Shown piece after piece: positions 56,623 to 64,000 of a stretch of DNA of 64,000 nucleotides. Source of the stretch: Jeotgalibacillus aurantiacus. GTDB taxonomy: Bacteria > Bacillota > Bacilli > Bacillales > Jeotgalibacillaceae. The notes under the pieces are model-generated. The model was not told where the DNA came from. It did not search any database and saw nothing but the letters and a program-made list of their open reading frames with translations. Positions within the stretch are counted from its first letter, which is position 1, and the number at the start of each line of letters is the position of its first letter. The stretch is taken from positions 1-64,000 of the forward strand of contig NZ_JACNMS010000002.1 of the NCBI RefSeq assembly GCF_020595125.1, written 5' to 3'. A program made the position numbers and the translations under genes.

Positions 56623-57444
56623 ATGACAACGAAAATTAAAACTGCATCAGATGTACTTGAAAATAAGGAGCCTAATGTAACAGGGCCAAAAGCATCTGTT
56701 TATAAGACGAATCAGCTTAACCTTTGGTACGGGTCTAACCACGCACTTAAAAACATCGACCTAGATATTAAAGAAAACGAAGTAACAGCGATTATCGGGC
56801 CATCAGGATGCGGTAAATCAACTTATATTAAAACACTAAACCGTATGATTGAGACGATTCCATCTGTAAAAACATCAGGTGAAATTATTTACCGTGACCG
56901 AAATATCTTTGGTAAGGATTATCAGGTAGAAGAGCTTCGCACAAAGGTAGGAATGGTGTTCCAGAAGCCGAATCCATTCCCGAAGTCTATCTATGATAAC
57001 ATTGCGTACGGCCCACGTATTCACGGAATCAAAAACAAAAAAATTCTTGATGAAATCGTTGAAAAATCACTTCGTGGTGCAGCGATCTGGGATGAAGTAA
57101 AAGACCGTCTTCAGGAGAATGCTTATGGTTTATCAGGTGGACAGCAGCAGCGTATTTGTATTGCACGCTGTCTGGCGATTGAGCCTGACGTTATCCTGAT
57201 GGACGAGCCTACTTCAGCTCTTGACCCGATTTCTACATTGAAAGTAGAAGAGCTCGTACAGGATCTTAAAAAAGACTACAGCATCATCATCGTGACGCAT
57301 AACATGCAGCAGGCAGCACGTATTTCTGATAAGACAGCCTTCTTCCTGAACGGAGAAGTGGTGGAATATGATGAGACAAATAAAATTTTCTCAAATCCAT
57401 CAGATTCAAGAACAGAAGATTACATTTCAGGCCGATTCGGATAA
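56623..57444 (+). CDS. pstB: Phosphate ABC transporter ATP-binding protein PstB
   Basis: A 273-residue ABC ATPase. It has Walker [10 protein letters not shown], the signature [16 protein letters not shown], Walker [14 protein letters not shown] and the H-loop VTHNM. Only one pstB is present, whereas B. subtilis carries two in tandem. It energises phosphate uptake through PstCA. Confidence 0.97.
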   Translation: MTTKIKTASDVLENKEPNVTGPKASVYKTNQLNLWYGSNHALKNIDLDIKENEVTAIIGPSGCGKSTYIKTLNRMIETIPSVKTSGEIIYRDRNIFGKDYQVEELRTKVGMVFQKPNPFPKSIYDNIAYGPRIHGIKNKKILDEIVEKSLRGAAIWDEVKDRLQENAYGLSGGQQQRICIARCLAIEPDVILMDEPTSALDPISTLKVEELVQDLKKDYSIIIVTHNMQQAARISDKTAFFLNGEVVEYDETNKIFSNPSDSRTEDYISGRFG

Positions 57445-57459
57445 TAGGGGGATTAAAGG

Positions 57460-58119
57460 ATGTCAGTAAGAGAAAAGTATGAAGCGGATTTACAGCTGCT
57501 AAATGACAGAATTATTGAGCTTGGGGAGTTTGCTCATCGTGCATTAGGACGTTCACTTGAAGCGCTGGAAGGTCATAATATTGATCAGTCTCTGGCGATC
57601 ATGGATGAAGATATTAAAGCCAACCGCTTAGAAGAAGAAATTAATGATCAGGCAATCCTGCTCATTGCCAAGCAGCAGCCCGTTGCGACAGATCTTCGAC
57701 GCGTAATCGTAGCGATTAAAATCGCTGCAGACCTCGAAAGAATTGCGGACTTTGCTGTAAATATTGCAAAATCAACGATCAGAATCGGAAATGACGCTCT
57801 TGTTAAACCGATCGAAAATATTGATCAGATGTACAGAAAGACTGCAGAAATGATTGAGCTTGTCTTAGAAGCATACCGTGATGAAGACATCATTAAGGCA
57901 AAGCAGATTGCAGAGCTTGATGATAAAGTAGATGCACTGTATGGTCAGACCATCCAGGAGCTGCTCTCAGTGAGCGCGACAAATCCGGACAAGCTGCCAC
58001 AGATCACTCAGCTGTCATTCATCTGCCGTTACCTGGAACGTGCAGCAGATCACGTAACCAACATCTCAGAGAATATCTTCTACCTTGTTAAAGGGACAAG
58101 ATACGAGTTGAATAAGTAA
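57460..58119 (+). CDS. phoU: Phosphate signalling protein PhoU
   Basis: A 219-residue all-helical protein made of two PhoU repeats with acidic metal-binding motifs (DLERIADFAVNIAK and YLERAADHVTNISE). It links Pst transport state to PhoR-PhoP signalling and limits phosphate uptake. It starts 15 bp after pstB and closes the operon. As far as I recall B. subtilis lacks phoU in this operon, so this is a difference from that species. Confidence 0.95.
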   Translation: MSVREKYEADLQLLNDRIIELGEFAHRALGRSLEALEGHNIDQSLAIMDEDIKANRLEEEINDQAILLIAKQQPVATDLRRVIVAIKIAADLERIADFAVNIAKSTIRIGNDALVKPIENIDQMYRKTAEMIELVLEAYRDEDIIKAKQIAELDDKVDALYGQTIQELLSVSATNPDKLPQITQLSFICRYLERAADHVTNISENIFYLVKGTRYELNK

Positions 58120-58122
58120 TCT

Positions 58123-58156
58123 AAAAAAGCTGGCACAATTGTGCCAGCTTTTTTTA
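58123..58156 (+). terminator. Terminator after phoU
   Basis: AAAAAAGCTGGCACAA pairs completely with TTGTGCCAGCTTTTTT, followed by further T. Confidence 0.93.
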
Positions 58157-58227
58157 GATGCCAATTCACTCGTAGATTCACTTCATCCAAAATTTTAATG
58201 AATATCGATGTGGATTACATCCGAAAA

Positions 58228-58250
58228 GTACCGGAAGAATCCCCCGGTAC
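58228..58250. repeat. Relic of a palindromic intergenic repeat
   Basis: GTACCGG ... GAATCCCCCGGTAC matches the outer arms of repeat copy 1 (GTACCGGGGGATTCC and its inverse), with the core missing. It is probably a deletion product. Confidence 0.65.
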
Positions 58251-58280
58251 GATTTTCAAAACGATTACCTGCATTATACT

Positions 58281-58748
58281 TTACTGTGTAATCATCTCTG
58301 CGATTTCCTGAGGCGTCATAGATGAGTTAAGGTCATATTGACCAATCTGAATCTGGTCTGTCAGGTCATTATCCGTTAAGTACTGCTCAAATTCCCCGTT
58401 ATCCTCAATTAATTCATACTCCACCAACAGATCCCGTATATCAGGTGTTGTCATACCGGATTCAATGGAAAGGATGAAACGGGTCGTTGCCGGAGCTTCT
58501 CCTTCAGCAGTCTCCTCTGCCGGAGTTTCTTCTGCAGCTGCAGCTTCTTCTGCAGCGAGTGCCCTGTCTTCCCACTCTGTAAGTTCCTGCTGTAGGGTTT
58601 CGTATTCTTCGTTAGACAGGATAACATCAGTTTCTTCTATTAAAGTGTTTTCATCCGCTGACTCTCCTGTCAGTTCATTTGCACTGTATAAGAGCAGGGA
58701 GGCGGAAATAAATCCGATTCCCAGTGTACGCATTGATCTTTTATCCAT
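58281..58748 (-). CDS. MltG-like (YceG-related) membrane-anchored protein
   Basis: A 155-residue protein. An N-terminal basic stretch and membrane segment (about 8-25) lead to an acidic Glu/Ala-rich coiled coil (about 45-90) and a C-terminal domain (SIESGMTTPDIRDLLVEYEL ... GQYDLNSSMTPQEIAEMI) that resembles the LysM-like part of MltG/YceG proteins. The catalytic transglycosylase domain is absent. GTGAGG precedes the ATG. It follows the next minus-strand gene by 9 bp, so the two form an operon. The function is unknown. Confidence 0.7.
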   Translation of the reverse strand: MDKRSMRTLGIGFISASLLLYSANELTGESADENTLIEETDVILSNEEYETLQQELTEWEDRALAAEEAAAAEETPAEETAEGEAPATTRFILSIESGMTTPDIRDLLVEYELIEDNGEFEQYLTDNDLTDQIQIGQYDLNSSMTPQEIAEMITQ

Positions 58749-58757
58749 ATCGATGCC

Positions 58758-59108
58758 TCACGATCTGTTTTTGATCAGGGTTTTGACTTCGCTGACCGGC
58801 AGAGATGATAAGTTTGAAATCTGCTCAGCTTTTAACCCTTGTTTATGTAGTGATAGGACCTGATTTACAATGATTTCATTGACAGGTTTTGATTTTTTTA
58901 CAGCTGTTTTTACGGGTCTGCTGTTTTCAATCATGAGTTCTTCTTCAAGCAGTTTCGTCCGTTTTTTCAGCTGATAGAGCTCCTGATAAAGGTTCATGGA
59001 AAGGTCCTGCAGCTCTTCTTCATTTTGCTTAGATCGGTCTTTTATGAAAAATGAAATGATCAGAAACAGCATTCCGATACCTGCCGTCACAACATATGTC
59101 CACTCCAT
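58758..59108 (-). CDS. Membrane-anchored coiled-coil protein with C-terminal HTH-like region
   Basis: A 116-residue protein. An N-terminal membrane helix (about 4-23) is followed by a coiled coil (about 28-70) and a C-terminal helix-turn-helix-like segment (LSLHKQGLKAEQISNLSSLP, then VSEVKTLIKNR). This layout resembles the DUF6115 type seen in Bacillales; DNA binding is not shown. The start is the ATG at 59108, 8 nt after GGAGG; an ATG at 59114 lies too near that site. It is the first gene of a two-gene minus-strand operon. Confidence 0.7.
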   Translation of the reverse strand: MEWTYVVTAGIGMLFLIISFFIKDRSKQNEEELQDLSMNLYQELYQLKKRTKLLEEELMIENSRPVKTAVKKSKPVNEIIVNQVLSLHKQGLKAEQISNLSSLPVSEVKTLIKNRS

Positions 59109-59226
59109 TGTCATCACCTCCAAAAGTTTACGGGTATAATTGTATCATGTCTTGTAAGGCAGGGAATATAAGGTGAAAATAAAAAGTGTAATTCATGAAA
59201 TGACAGTAGATTTTTTTTATTGTTAA

Positions 59227-59235
59227 TGGTATTAT
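59227..59235 (+). promoter_or_regulatory. Candidate extended -10 promoter of rpmG
   Basis: TGGTATTAT fits an extended -10 (TGnTATTAT), 64 bp before the rpmG start. No clear -35 is visible. Confidence 0.35.
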
Positions 59236-59299
59236 TGAAAAGTCGTATGAATCGAAATGAAGTTATGAAATAGCATTTGAATGTTTGGAGGGAAAATAA

Positions 59300-59449
59300 A
59301 TGCGTGTAAACATTACTCTTGCTTGCACTGAAACTGGTGATCGCAATTACATCACTACGAAGAACAAGCGTAACAACCCGGATCGTATTGAACTTAAAAA
59401 ATACAGTCCACGTCTGAAGAAAGTGACGCTTCACCGTGAGACAAAATAA
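59300..59449 (+). CDS. rpmG: Large ribosomal subunit protein bL33, zinc-free type
   Basis: A 49-residue bL33: [20 protein letters not shown] ... [23 protein letters not shown] precedes the ATG. Zinc-binding L33 carries CxxC pairs (CTECG, YCPR); here they are replaced by CTETG and YSPR, leaving one Cys, so this is the zinc-independent (C-) form. A zinc-sparing ribosomal protein fits with a Zur-controlled uptake operon in the same window, although no Zur box is clear upstream of this gene. Confidence 0.95.
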   Translation: MRVNITLACTETGDRNYITTKNKRNNPDRIELKKYSPRLKKVTLHRETK

Positions 59450-59457
59450 TGATCGTT

Positions 59458-59493
59458 AAACCGAAAATGTGCAAAAGCATTTTCGGTTTTTTT
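59458..59493 (+). terminator. Terminator after rpmG
   Basis: AAACCGAAAATG and CATTTTCGGTTT form a 12-bp stem followed by T residues. Confidence 0.92.
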
Positions 59494-59557
59494 ATACTTA
59501 CTGAAAGTGTTAACCAGCTATTTTGAAACCAACGTGAGAATGAAAAGGAAAAGGGTG

Positions 59558-60103
59558 ATGACTTTGGATAAGAAAGACCTGAGAAAAACGATGCTTCAGC
59601 GTATGAAAGACCTTTCAGGTGATGACAGAATCCTTTTAACAGAAGGTGTTCATGAGCGTTTGTTTCAAACAGATGAATGGAGACATGCTCAAACGGTCGG
59701 TTTAACGGTTTCAACCGGATTCGAATTAGAAACGCGACCTGTGATTGAACGTGCGTTTCAAGATGGAAAGGCAGTTGCTGTGCCGAGATGTATTCCATCC
59801 CGAAAAGCACTCGTTTTTCATGAAATTCAAGACATAACTGACGTTAAACCATCCTTTTTCAACTTACTTGAGCCGCCTGAATCACTGCCGGTTATACATA
59901 AAGATGACATTGATCTGTTAATTGTTCCAGGACTCATTTTTGATCGTGCAGGATATCGTATCGGGTTTGGTGGCGGATATTACGACCGTTTTTTGACAGA
60001 CTACAGAAAGATGACAGCTTCATTGTGTTTCCGTTTTCAGATTATGGATCAGATTCCCCATGAGACTCACGATATTCCGGTGAATAAGCTGATAACCGAC
60101 TGA
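59558..60103 (+). CDS. yqgN: 5-formyltetrahydrofolate cyclo-ligase
   Basis: A 181-residue 5-FCL family enzyme that uses ATP to convert 5-formyl-THF to 5,10-methenyl-THF. The signature LIVPGLIFDRAGYRIGFGGGYYDRFL and the N-terminal basic region (DLRKTMLQRM) are present. The likely start is the ATG at 59558, with AAAAGGAA 7 nt upstream; a TTG two codons later is possible, while the earlier open frame from 59507 reads through the rpmG-proximal region. It lies upstream of gluP, as in B. subtilis. Confidence 0.92.
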   Translation: MTLDKKDLRKTMLQRMKDLSGDDRILLTEGVHERLFQTDEWRHAQTVGLTVSTGFELETRPVIERAFQDGKAVAVPRCIPSRKALVFHEIQDITDVKPSFFNLLEPPESLPVIHKDDIDLLIVPGLIFDRAGYRIGFGGGYYDRFLTDYRKMTASLCFRFQIMDQIPHETHDIPVNKLITD

Positions 60104-60182
60104 ACAGTTCAGCAGCAGGGTGAGTTCTGATGGGAATTGATATAATAAAATAAAATGTGCTCACAGAGAAAGAGTGATAATC

Positions 60183-61343
60183 ATGGAAGGGAACATTGAT
60201 TACTATTACTGGAAAACGGCGTATGATCTCATTGTGAAGAAAAATTACCGGGTTGCGACTATGTCACCATCTCATAATGAAATCTGGCTTGAAAGCCCTG
60301 GGCGTTCTCCGAAAAGAGTGGTCAGGCTTGTTCGTCATGATTTTGACTGGATGAACAGGTTAAAAACGGATCTAGCACAGATTCCCGAAAAAGTTGAAAG
60401 GGTCAGAAGACTGATCAGAGCAGGAAAAATTGAAGCTGACAACATTTATTTCTCGCGTTTTGAGCCTGTTGATCATCAGCAGGAAGTCCTTGAGGCATAC
60501 AATCAGCCTGATCGCCGGACGCCTCTATATCATACGCTCGTTACAATGGATTCAAATCCGGCTGATGTGGGCATCCGGAAACCACTTTCTTCTATTGACT
60601 ATCCTTCTTCTTATGAAGGAATGGATCTTGAAATCGACCGGCTGAAATATGCTGCGCTGCTCCGCGCAAAAGAACAGAATGAACAGGATCGGGCTGTTTT
60701 TGACAATGCAAAACCTTTACTTGCCTATATGTTCATATTTTTGCAGGTTGTTATGTTTTTCATACTTGAGCAGGCAGGGGGGAGTACAAACCCTTACGTT
60801 CTGATCGAGTATGGTGCTAAATATAATCCTCTGATCATTGAAGGTGAGTGGTGGAGACTGATCACACCAATTTTTCTCCATATCGGTATCCTGCACTTAC
60901 TGATGAACTCACTGGCTCTTTATTTCCTGGGTCCTCTTGTTGAAAGAATCTATGGGCGATTCCGCTTCCTGCTCATTTACCTTACAGCAGGCTTTACCGG
61001 GTCTGTCATGAGTTTTCTGTTTACAGAATCAATCTCAGCAGGAGCGAGCGGTGCGATCTTTGGCCTGTTTGGTGCGCTGCTGTATTTCGGTATCCGGAAG
61101 CCGGGACTGTTTTTCAGAACAATGGGTGCGAATGTACTTGTTATTATTTTAATCAATCTTGTGTTTGGATTCTCCATTCCTGGAATTGATAATGCAGGGC
61201 ATATTGGTGGTCTGCTTGGCGGATTTCTGACAGCAGGTGCAGCCGCACTGCCAAAAAGCCGTTCAAACGCCGGTATTCAACTCATCTTTGCACTTGGGGT
61301 CATCATCGTTTCAGGAGCAGCTTTATTTCTGGGGTATCCTTAA
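60183..61343 (+). CDS. gluP: Rhomboid family intramembrane serine protease (GluP/YqgP-like)
   Basis: A 386-residue protein. A cytosolic N-terminal domain (about 1-175) precedes seven membrane helices. The catalytic Ser lies in GASGAIFG and the His in NAGHIGG, with HIGILHLLMNSLALYFLG preceding them. YqgP of B. subtilis cleaves the Mg2+ transporter MgtE. That protein is about 507 residues and has a C-terminal TPR region, whereas this one ends just after the last helix. The ATG at 60183 follows GAAAGAGTGA. Confidence 0.92.
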   Translation: MEGNIDYYYWKTAYDLIVKKNYRVATMSPSHNEIWLESPGRSPKRVVRLVRHDFDWMNRLKTDLAQIPEKVERVRRLIRAGKIEADNIYFSRFEPVDHQQEVLEAYNQPDRRTPLYHTLVTMDSNPADVGIRKPLSSIDYPSSYEGMDLEIDRLKYAALLRAKEQNEQDRAVFDNAKPLLAYMFIFLQVVMFFILEQAGGSTNPYVLIEYGAKYNPLIIEGEWWRLITPIFLHIGILHLLMNSLALYFLGPLVERIYGRFRFLLIYLTAGFTGSVMSFLFTESISAGASGAIFGLFGALLYFGIRKPGLFFRTMGANVLVIILINLVFGFSIPGIDNAGHIGGLLGGFLTAGAAALPKSRSNAGIQLIFALGVIIVSGAALFLGYP

Positions 61344-61384
61344 TATCCGGCTTTGCCGGACTACATAAAATACAGCGGATTCAA

Positions 61385-61414
61385 TTGAGATTATAAAGGG
61401 TTTTCATATATACT
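61385..61414 (+). promoter_or_regulatory. Promoter of yqgQ-glcK
   Basis: TTGAGA and TATACT are spaced by 18 bp, 30 bp before the yqgQ start. Confidence 0.55.
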
Positions 61415-61444
61415 TATAAGGTACTTTTCAGATGGAGGATAGTA

Positions 61445-61648
61445 ATGGAACTGAAAACAATGTTTGATGTTCAGCAGCTTCTGAAACGGTTTGGCTTATT
61501 TATTTACGGCGAAAACCGAACTTCAACGCTTGAATTAATGGAAGTGGAGATCAGGGAGCTTTATGAGTCAGGCCTGATTGATCGAGACATTTTTCGAATG
61601 GCTGTTTTAGTCCTTCGAAGTGAAATGAATAAAGAAATGAATGGATAG
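61445..61648 (+). CDS. yqgQ: YqgQ family protein (DUF910)
   Basis: A 67-residue cytosolic helical protein with the DUF910 pattern FDVQQLLKRFGLFIYGENR and IRELYESGLID. The function is unknown. It is nearly always just upstream of glucokinase in Bacillales, as here (8-bp gap). GGAGG precedes the ATG. Confidence 0.92.
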   Translation: MELKTMFDVQQLLKRFGLFIYGENRTSTLELMEVEIRELYESGLIDRDIFRMAVLVLRSEMNKEMNG

Positions 61649-61656
61649 GTGAAATG

Positions 61657-62619
61657 ATGAAAAAGTTTATTTTTGGTGTGGATATTGGCGGTACGACAAC
61701 GAAATTAGCTGTTATTGACGAATCGGGAATCATTATTGAAAAGTGGGAGATCCCGACTAACACATCCAATAACGGTGTGAGCATTATTCCGGATATTGCA
61801 GCAGCAGTTAAATTAAAGCAAACACAGCTTTCGATTAATCCTGAACAGGTTCTTGGCATTGGTGTTGGTGCACCGGGACCGGTTAATATGCAAACAGGTA
61901 TTCTGTATACGGGTGTGAATATTGGCTGGGAGCAACCGGTTGCCCTGCGTGATGAGCTGCATCAGCAGACAGGATTGCCGGTTGTTATTGAAAACGATGC
62001 CAACGTAGCTGCGATTGGTGAGATGTGGAAAGGTGCCGGAGATGGCGCACGTGACGTTGTATGTGTCACACTAGGTACAGGTGTTGGCGGTGGCGTCATC
62101 GTCAATGGAGACATTGCACACGGTATAAAAGGGGCTGCAGGTGAAATCGGCCATATTACAGCCGTTCCTGAGGGTGGTTATCAGTGTAACTGCGGTAAAA
62201 AAGGCTGTCTTGAGACAGTTGCATCCGCCACAGGAGTTGTCAGACTTGCTAAGGAAGAAGCAGCAAAAGACACAACTTCTGTGCTCAATACACTGTTAAA
62301 TGAAAAAGGCGAATTCTCTGCTAAAGATGTATTTGATCATGCTAAACAGGGGGATGAAGCGGCATTAAAAGCTGTTGATAGACTCACATTCTATCTTGGA
62401 CTTGCACTTGCCAACCTGGGAAGCGCTTTGAATCCGGAAAAAATCGTCATTGGTGGAGGGGTATCACAGGCCGGACCGATCCTTCTTGACCGTCTGAGAG
62501 AAAAATTTAAAGCATTTGCTTTTCCGACTGTTGCAGAATCAACTGAAATTACTGTCGCAACACTGGGGAATGATGCAGGTGTAATCGGCGCAGCGTGGCT
62601 GATTAAATATAAACATTAA
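61657..62619 (+). CDS. glcK: Glucokinase (ROK family)
   Basis: A 320-residue ROK-family kinase that phosphorylates glucose with ATP. The phosphate loop is GVDIGGTTTKLAV, the sugar site has ENDANVAAIGE, and the zinc motif is CNCGKKGCLE. Tandem ATGs at 61654 and 61657 are possible; the second is better spaced from AGGTG. It is cotranscribed with yqgQ. The terminator follows. Confidence 0.96.
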   Translation: MKKFIFGVDIGGTTTKLAVIDESGIIIEKWEIPTNTSNNGVSIIPDIAAAVKLKQTQLSINPEQVLGIGVGAPGPVNMQTGILYTGVNIGWEQPVALRDELHQQTGLPVVIENDANVAAIGEMWKGAGDGARDVVCVTLGTGVGGGVIVNGDIAHGIKGAAGEIGHITAVPEGGYQCNCGKKGCLETVASATGVVRLAKEEAAKDTTSVLNTLLNEKGEFSAKDVFDHAKQGDEAALKAVDRLTFYLGLALANLGSALNPEKIVIGGGVSQAGPILLDRLREKFKAFAFPTVAESTEITVATLGNDAGVIGAAWLIKYKH

Positions 62620-62647
62620 CCCGCTGAAACTTGGTGGATTTATGATT

Positions 62648-62692
62648 AGGGTGAAGATAAAGCGTTAAAAACGCTTTATTTTCACCCTTTTT
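62648..62692 (+). terminator. Terminator after glcK
   Basis: AGGGTGAA/TTCACCCT and ATAAAGCG/CGCTTTAT form a two-part stem followed by TTTTT. Confidence 0.93.
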
Positions 62693-62698
62693 CATTAA

Positions 62699-62752
62699 GG
62701 GGGACGGAGCGGGTGTTCCTTTTTTGAAGAAGGAACACCCGCTCCGTCCCCC
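62699..62752. repeat. 23-bp perfect inverted repeat, GC-rich
   Basis: The arms at 62699-62721 and 62730-62752 are exact inverse copies starting GGGGGACGGAGCGGGTGTTC, with an 8-nt loop. It comes directly after the glcK terminator, so it is not needed for termination. It resembles other short palindromes scattered in Bacillales genomes. Confidence 0.85.
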
Positions 62753-62757
62753 AGTGT

Positions 62758-62919
62758 TCACTTCCCCGACAAAATGAAAACCATTTCATCTAAAACAATC
62801 CTGTTTTTCCAACTTCCAGCCCTATACTTCACATCATAATCGTTGTATAATACAGCCTTAACCTTAAATTTACAATCTCCACTTAGATCAAAAGTTTTGA
62901 GTGACTTAAGGATGATTTT
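62758..62919 (-). pseudogene. Possible gene remnant (53-codon open frame without a start)
   Basis: The minus strand carries an open frame bounded by stops that reads like a real protein C-terminus (LYNDYDVKYRAGSWKNRIVL, ending VFILSGK). It has no start codon with a ribosome binding site. It abuts the inverted repeat at 62699-62752. It may be the tail of a decayed mobile or accessory gene. I cannot assign a family. Confidence 0.3.
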
Positions 62920-63011
62920 TCAAATATTTTTATAAAACGAAACTATTTGAGGTTTTAAACGTCTATAAAGGTGGAATTGTAAATAAGATTTTATGATTAT
63001 TGATTTTGTAT

Positions 63012-63040
63012 TTGATTTTTGTAAAAAAGCGGCGTAATAT
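63012..63040 (+). promoter_or_regulatory. Promoter of ltaS
   Basis: TTGATT and TAATAT are spaced by 17 bp, 64 bp before the start codon. Confidence 0.55.
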
Positions 63041-63103
63041 TATGTTTGACTGTAAACACTACCCACTATTTGTCATTTTGCTATACAACAGGAGGAAGGA
63101 TTT

Positions 63104-64000
63104 ATGAACAAAAAATGGTCAATGCCCAAGCTATCGCTTGTCATTATCGCCATTGCGTTCTTATGGATTAAAACGTACATTTCTTACTATGCAAGTTTCA
63201 GTATTGAAATCGAGAACGCAATGCAGGCGTTTATTTTATTTATTAACCCATTAAGCTTTTTATTATTGATTTTCGGACTGTCTCTATTCTTTAAGAAAGA
63301 AAAAACAAGAAACATATATGTTATTTCTATGAGCTTTGTGCTTACAGCTATGCTATTTGCTAATATGGTGTTTTACCGCTTTTTCAACGATTTTATTACG
63401 CTGCCGGTACTATTCCAGACAAACAACTTCGGAGATCTTGGCGGAAGTGCATTAGAAAATATTTATTTTACAGATGCACTGTATTTCCTGGACATTCTGA
63501 TCTTGATTGCGATTGTGAAGTTTAAGCCTGCTTTTGTAACGCATAAGGAACCGACAAAATTAACACGTCGTGCCTATTTCCTTGTGGCAATTGCTACTTT
63601 CTTCTTTAATCTCGGTCTTGCAGAAATTGAGCGTCCACAGCTTTTAACAAGAACGTTCGACCGTGAAATGCTTGTTAAAAATATCGGACTGAACAACTAT
63701 CATATCTATGATGTTTATTTACAATCCAAGCAGTCTGCACAACGCGCTATGGCTGACAGTGATGCACTTGTAGATGTAAACAACTATGTTGAAGCTAAAG
63801 AAGCGGATCCGTCGAAGGATCTTTCAGGGATCGCGAAGGATCGAAACCTGATCGTTGTAAAACTTGAATCGCTTCAGAATTTTGTGATCAACAATGAGAT
63901 GAATGGGGAAACGATTACGCCTTTCCTGAATTCATTAACAGAAGATGAAAATACGATTTATATGGATAACTTCTATCACCAGACTGAACAGGGTAAAACG
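63104..64000 (+). CDS. ltaS: LtaS-type lipoteichoic acid synthase, 3' end outside the window
   Basis: The first 299 residues of an LTA synthase (YqgS-like). Five membrane helices (about 1-200) are followed by the start of the extracytoplasmic sulfatase-like domain (KDRNLIVVKLESLQNFVI, then FLNSLTEDENTIYMDNFYHQ). The window ends in TEQGKT, whose Thr is the catalytic nucleophile position of LtaS. It polymerises glycerol phosphate from phosphatidylglycerol onto the glycolipid anchor. GGAGGAAGG precedes the ATG. The downstream half cannot be checked. Confidence 0.93.
   Translation, partial: MNKKWSMPKLSLVIIAIAFLWIKTYISYYASFSIEIENAMQAFILFINPLSFLLLIFGLSLFFKKEKTRNIYVISMSFVLTAMLFANMVFYRFFNDFITLPVLFQTNNFGDLGGSALENIYFTDALYFLDILILIAIVKFKPAFVTHKEPTKLTRRAYFLVAIATFFFNLGLAEIERPQLLTRTFDREMLVKNIGLNNYHIYDVYLQSKQSAQRAMADSDALVDVNNYVEAKEADPSKDLSGIAKDRNLIVVKLESLQNFVINNEMNGETITPFLNSLTEDENTIYMDNFYHQTEQGKT

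Overview
The window is a stretch of core chromosome from a Firmicute of the order Bacillales, of Bacillaceae or Caryophanaceae type. The gene order follows the Bacillus subtilis yqe-yqf-yqg segment almost gene for gene: hemW-hrcA-grpE-dnaK-dnaJ-prmA-rsmE-mtaB, then rpsU-yqeY-nfeD-floA-yqfC-yqfD-phoH-pgpH-ybeY-dgkA-cdd-era-recO, then glyQS-ccpN-ppsR-yqxD-dnaG-sigA, cccA-trmK-yqfO-ispH-yqfQ-cshB-nfo, zur, ispG, yqgB-yqgC-sodA-pbpA-pst, and yqgN-gluP-yqgQ-glcK-ltaS. Acidic low-complexity tails on exported proteins (cytochrome c, PBP2A, a MltG-like protein) hint at a salt- or alkali-tolerant lifestyle. The genus cannot be fixed from the sequence alone. No rRNA, tRNA, CRISPR array, intact transposon, prophage or recognisable defence system was seen.

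Layout. 1-1.8 kb: a small accessory patch with a WYL-like fragment, YolD, a membrane protein, a 55-residue ORF and a 20-nt copy of the tmRNA 3' end, lying where lepA would be expected. 1.8-11.1 kb: the heat-shock operon, with a perfect CIRCE operator, followed by ribosome and tRNA modification genes. 11.1-11.6 kb: a duplicated array of 21-bp repeats. 11.6-24.1 kb: deoC, rpsU/yqeY, the NfeD/flotillin pair, the sporulation genes yqfC/yqfD, phoH, the c-di-AMP phosphodiesterase pgpH, ybeY, dgkA, cdd, era and recO. 24.1-31.5 kb: glyQS behind a glycine T-box, CcpN and PpsR, and the dnaG-sigA macromolecular synthesis genes. 31.6-45 kb: an acyl-CoA dehydrogenase with a cre site, cytochrome c, TrmK, a Nif3-like protein, IspH and IspG, CshB, Nfo and a Zur-controlled zinc-uptake operon. 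45-49.8 kb: an orphan chemoreceptor, YqgB and a Na/Pi transporter. 50-58.1 kb: yqgC, sodA, pbpA and the pstSCAB-phoU operon behind a four-unit PHO box. 58.2-64 kb: two small membrane-protein genes, a zinc-free-type L33, 5-FCL, a rhomboid protease, glucokinase and the first half of an LtaS-type lipoteichoic acid synthase.

How the genes work together. Stress folding (HrcA/GrpE/DnaK/DnaJ), ribosome maturation (PrmA, RsmE, YbeY, Era, TrmK, MtaB) and DNA or RNA synthesis (DnaG, SigA, RecO, Nfo) make up most of the content. CcpN/PpsR and a cre site mark carbon control, the Zur box and zinc-free L33 mark zinc economy, and the PHO box, Na/Pi transporter and PhoU mark phosphate supply.

The least explained material is non-coding. 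It comprises four copies of a roughly 115-bp palindromic intergenic repeat whose stems co-vary between copies, the 21-bp repeat blocks, a three-hairpin rpsU leader, a hairpin that sequesters the yqfC ribosome binding site, and an apparent AUA/AUU start codon in yqgC. I did not find a convincing new multigene system.
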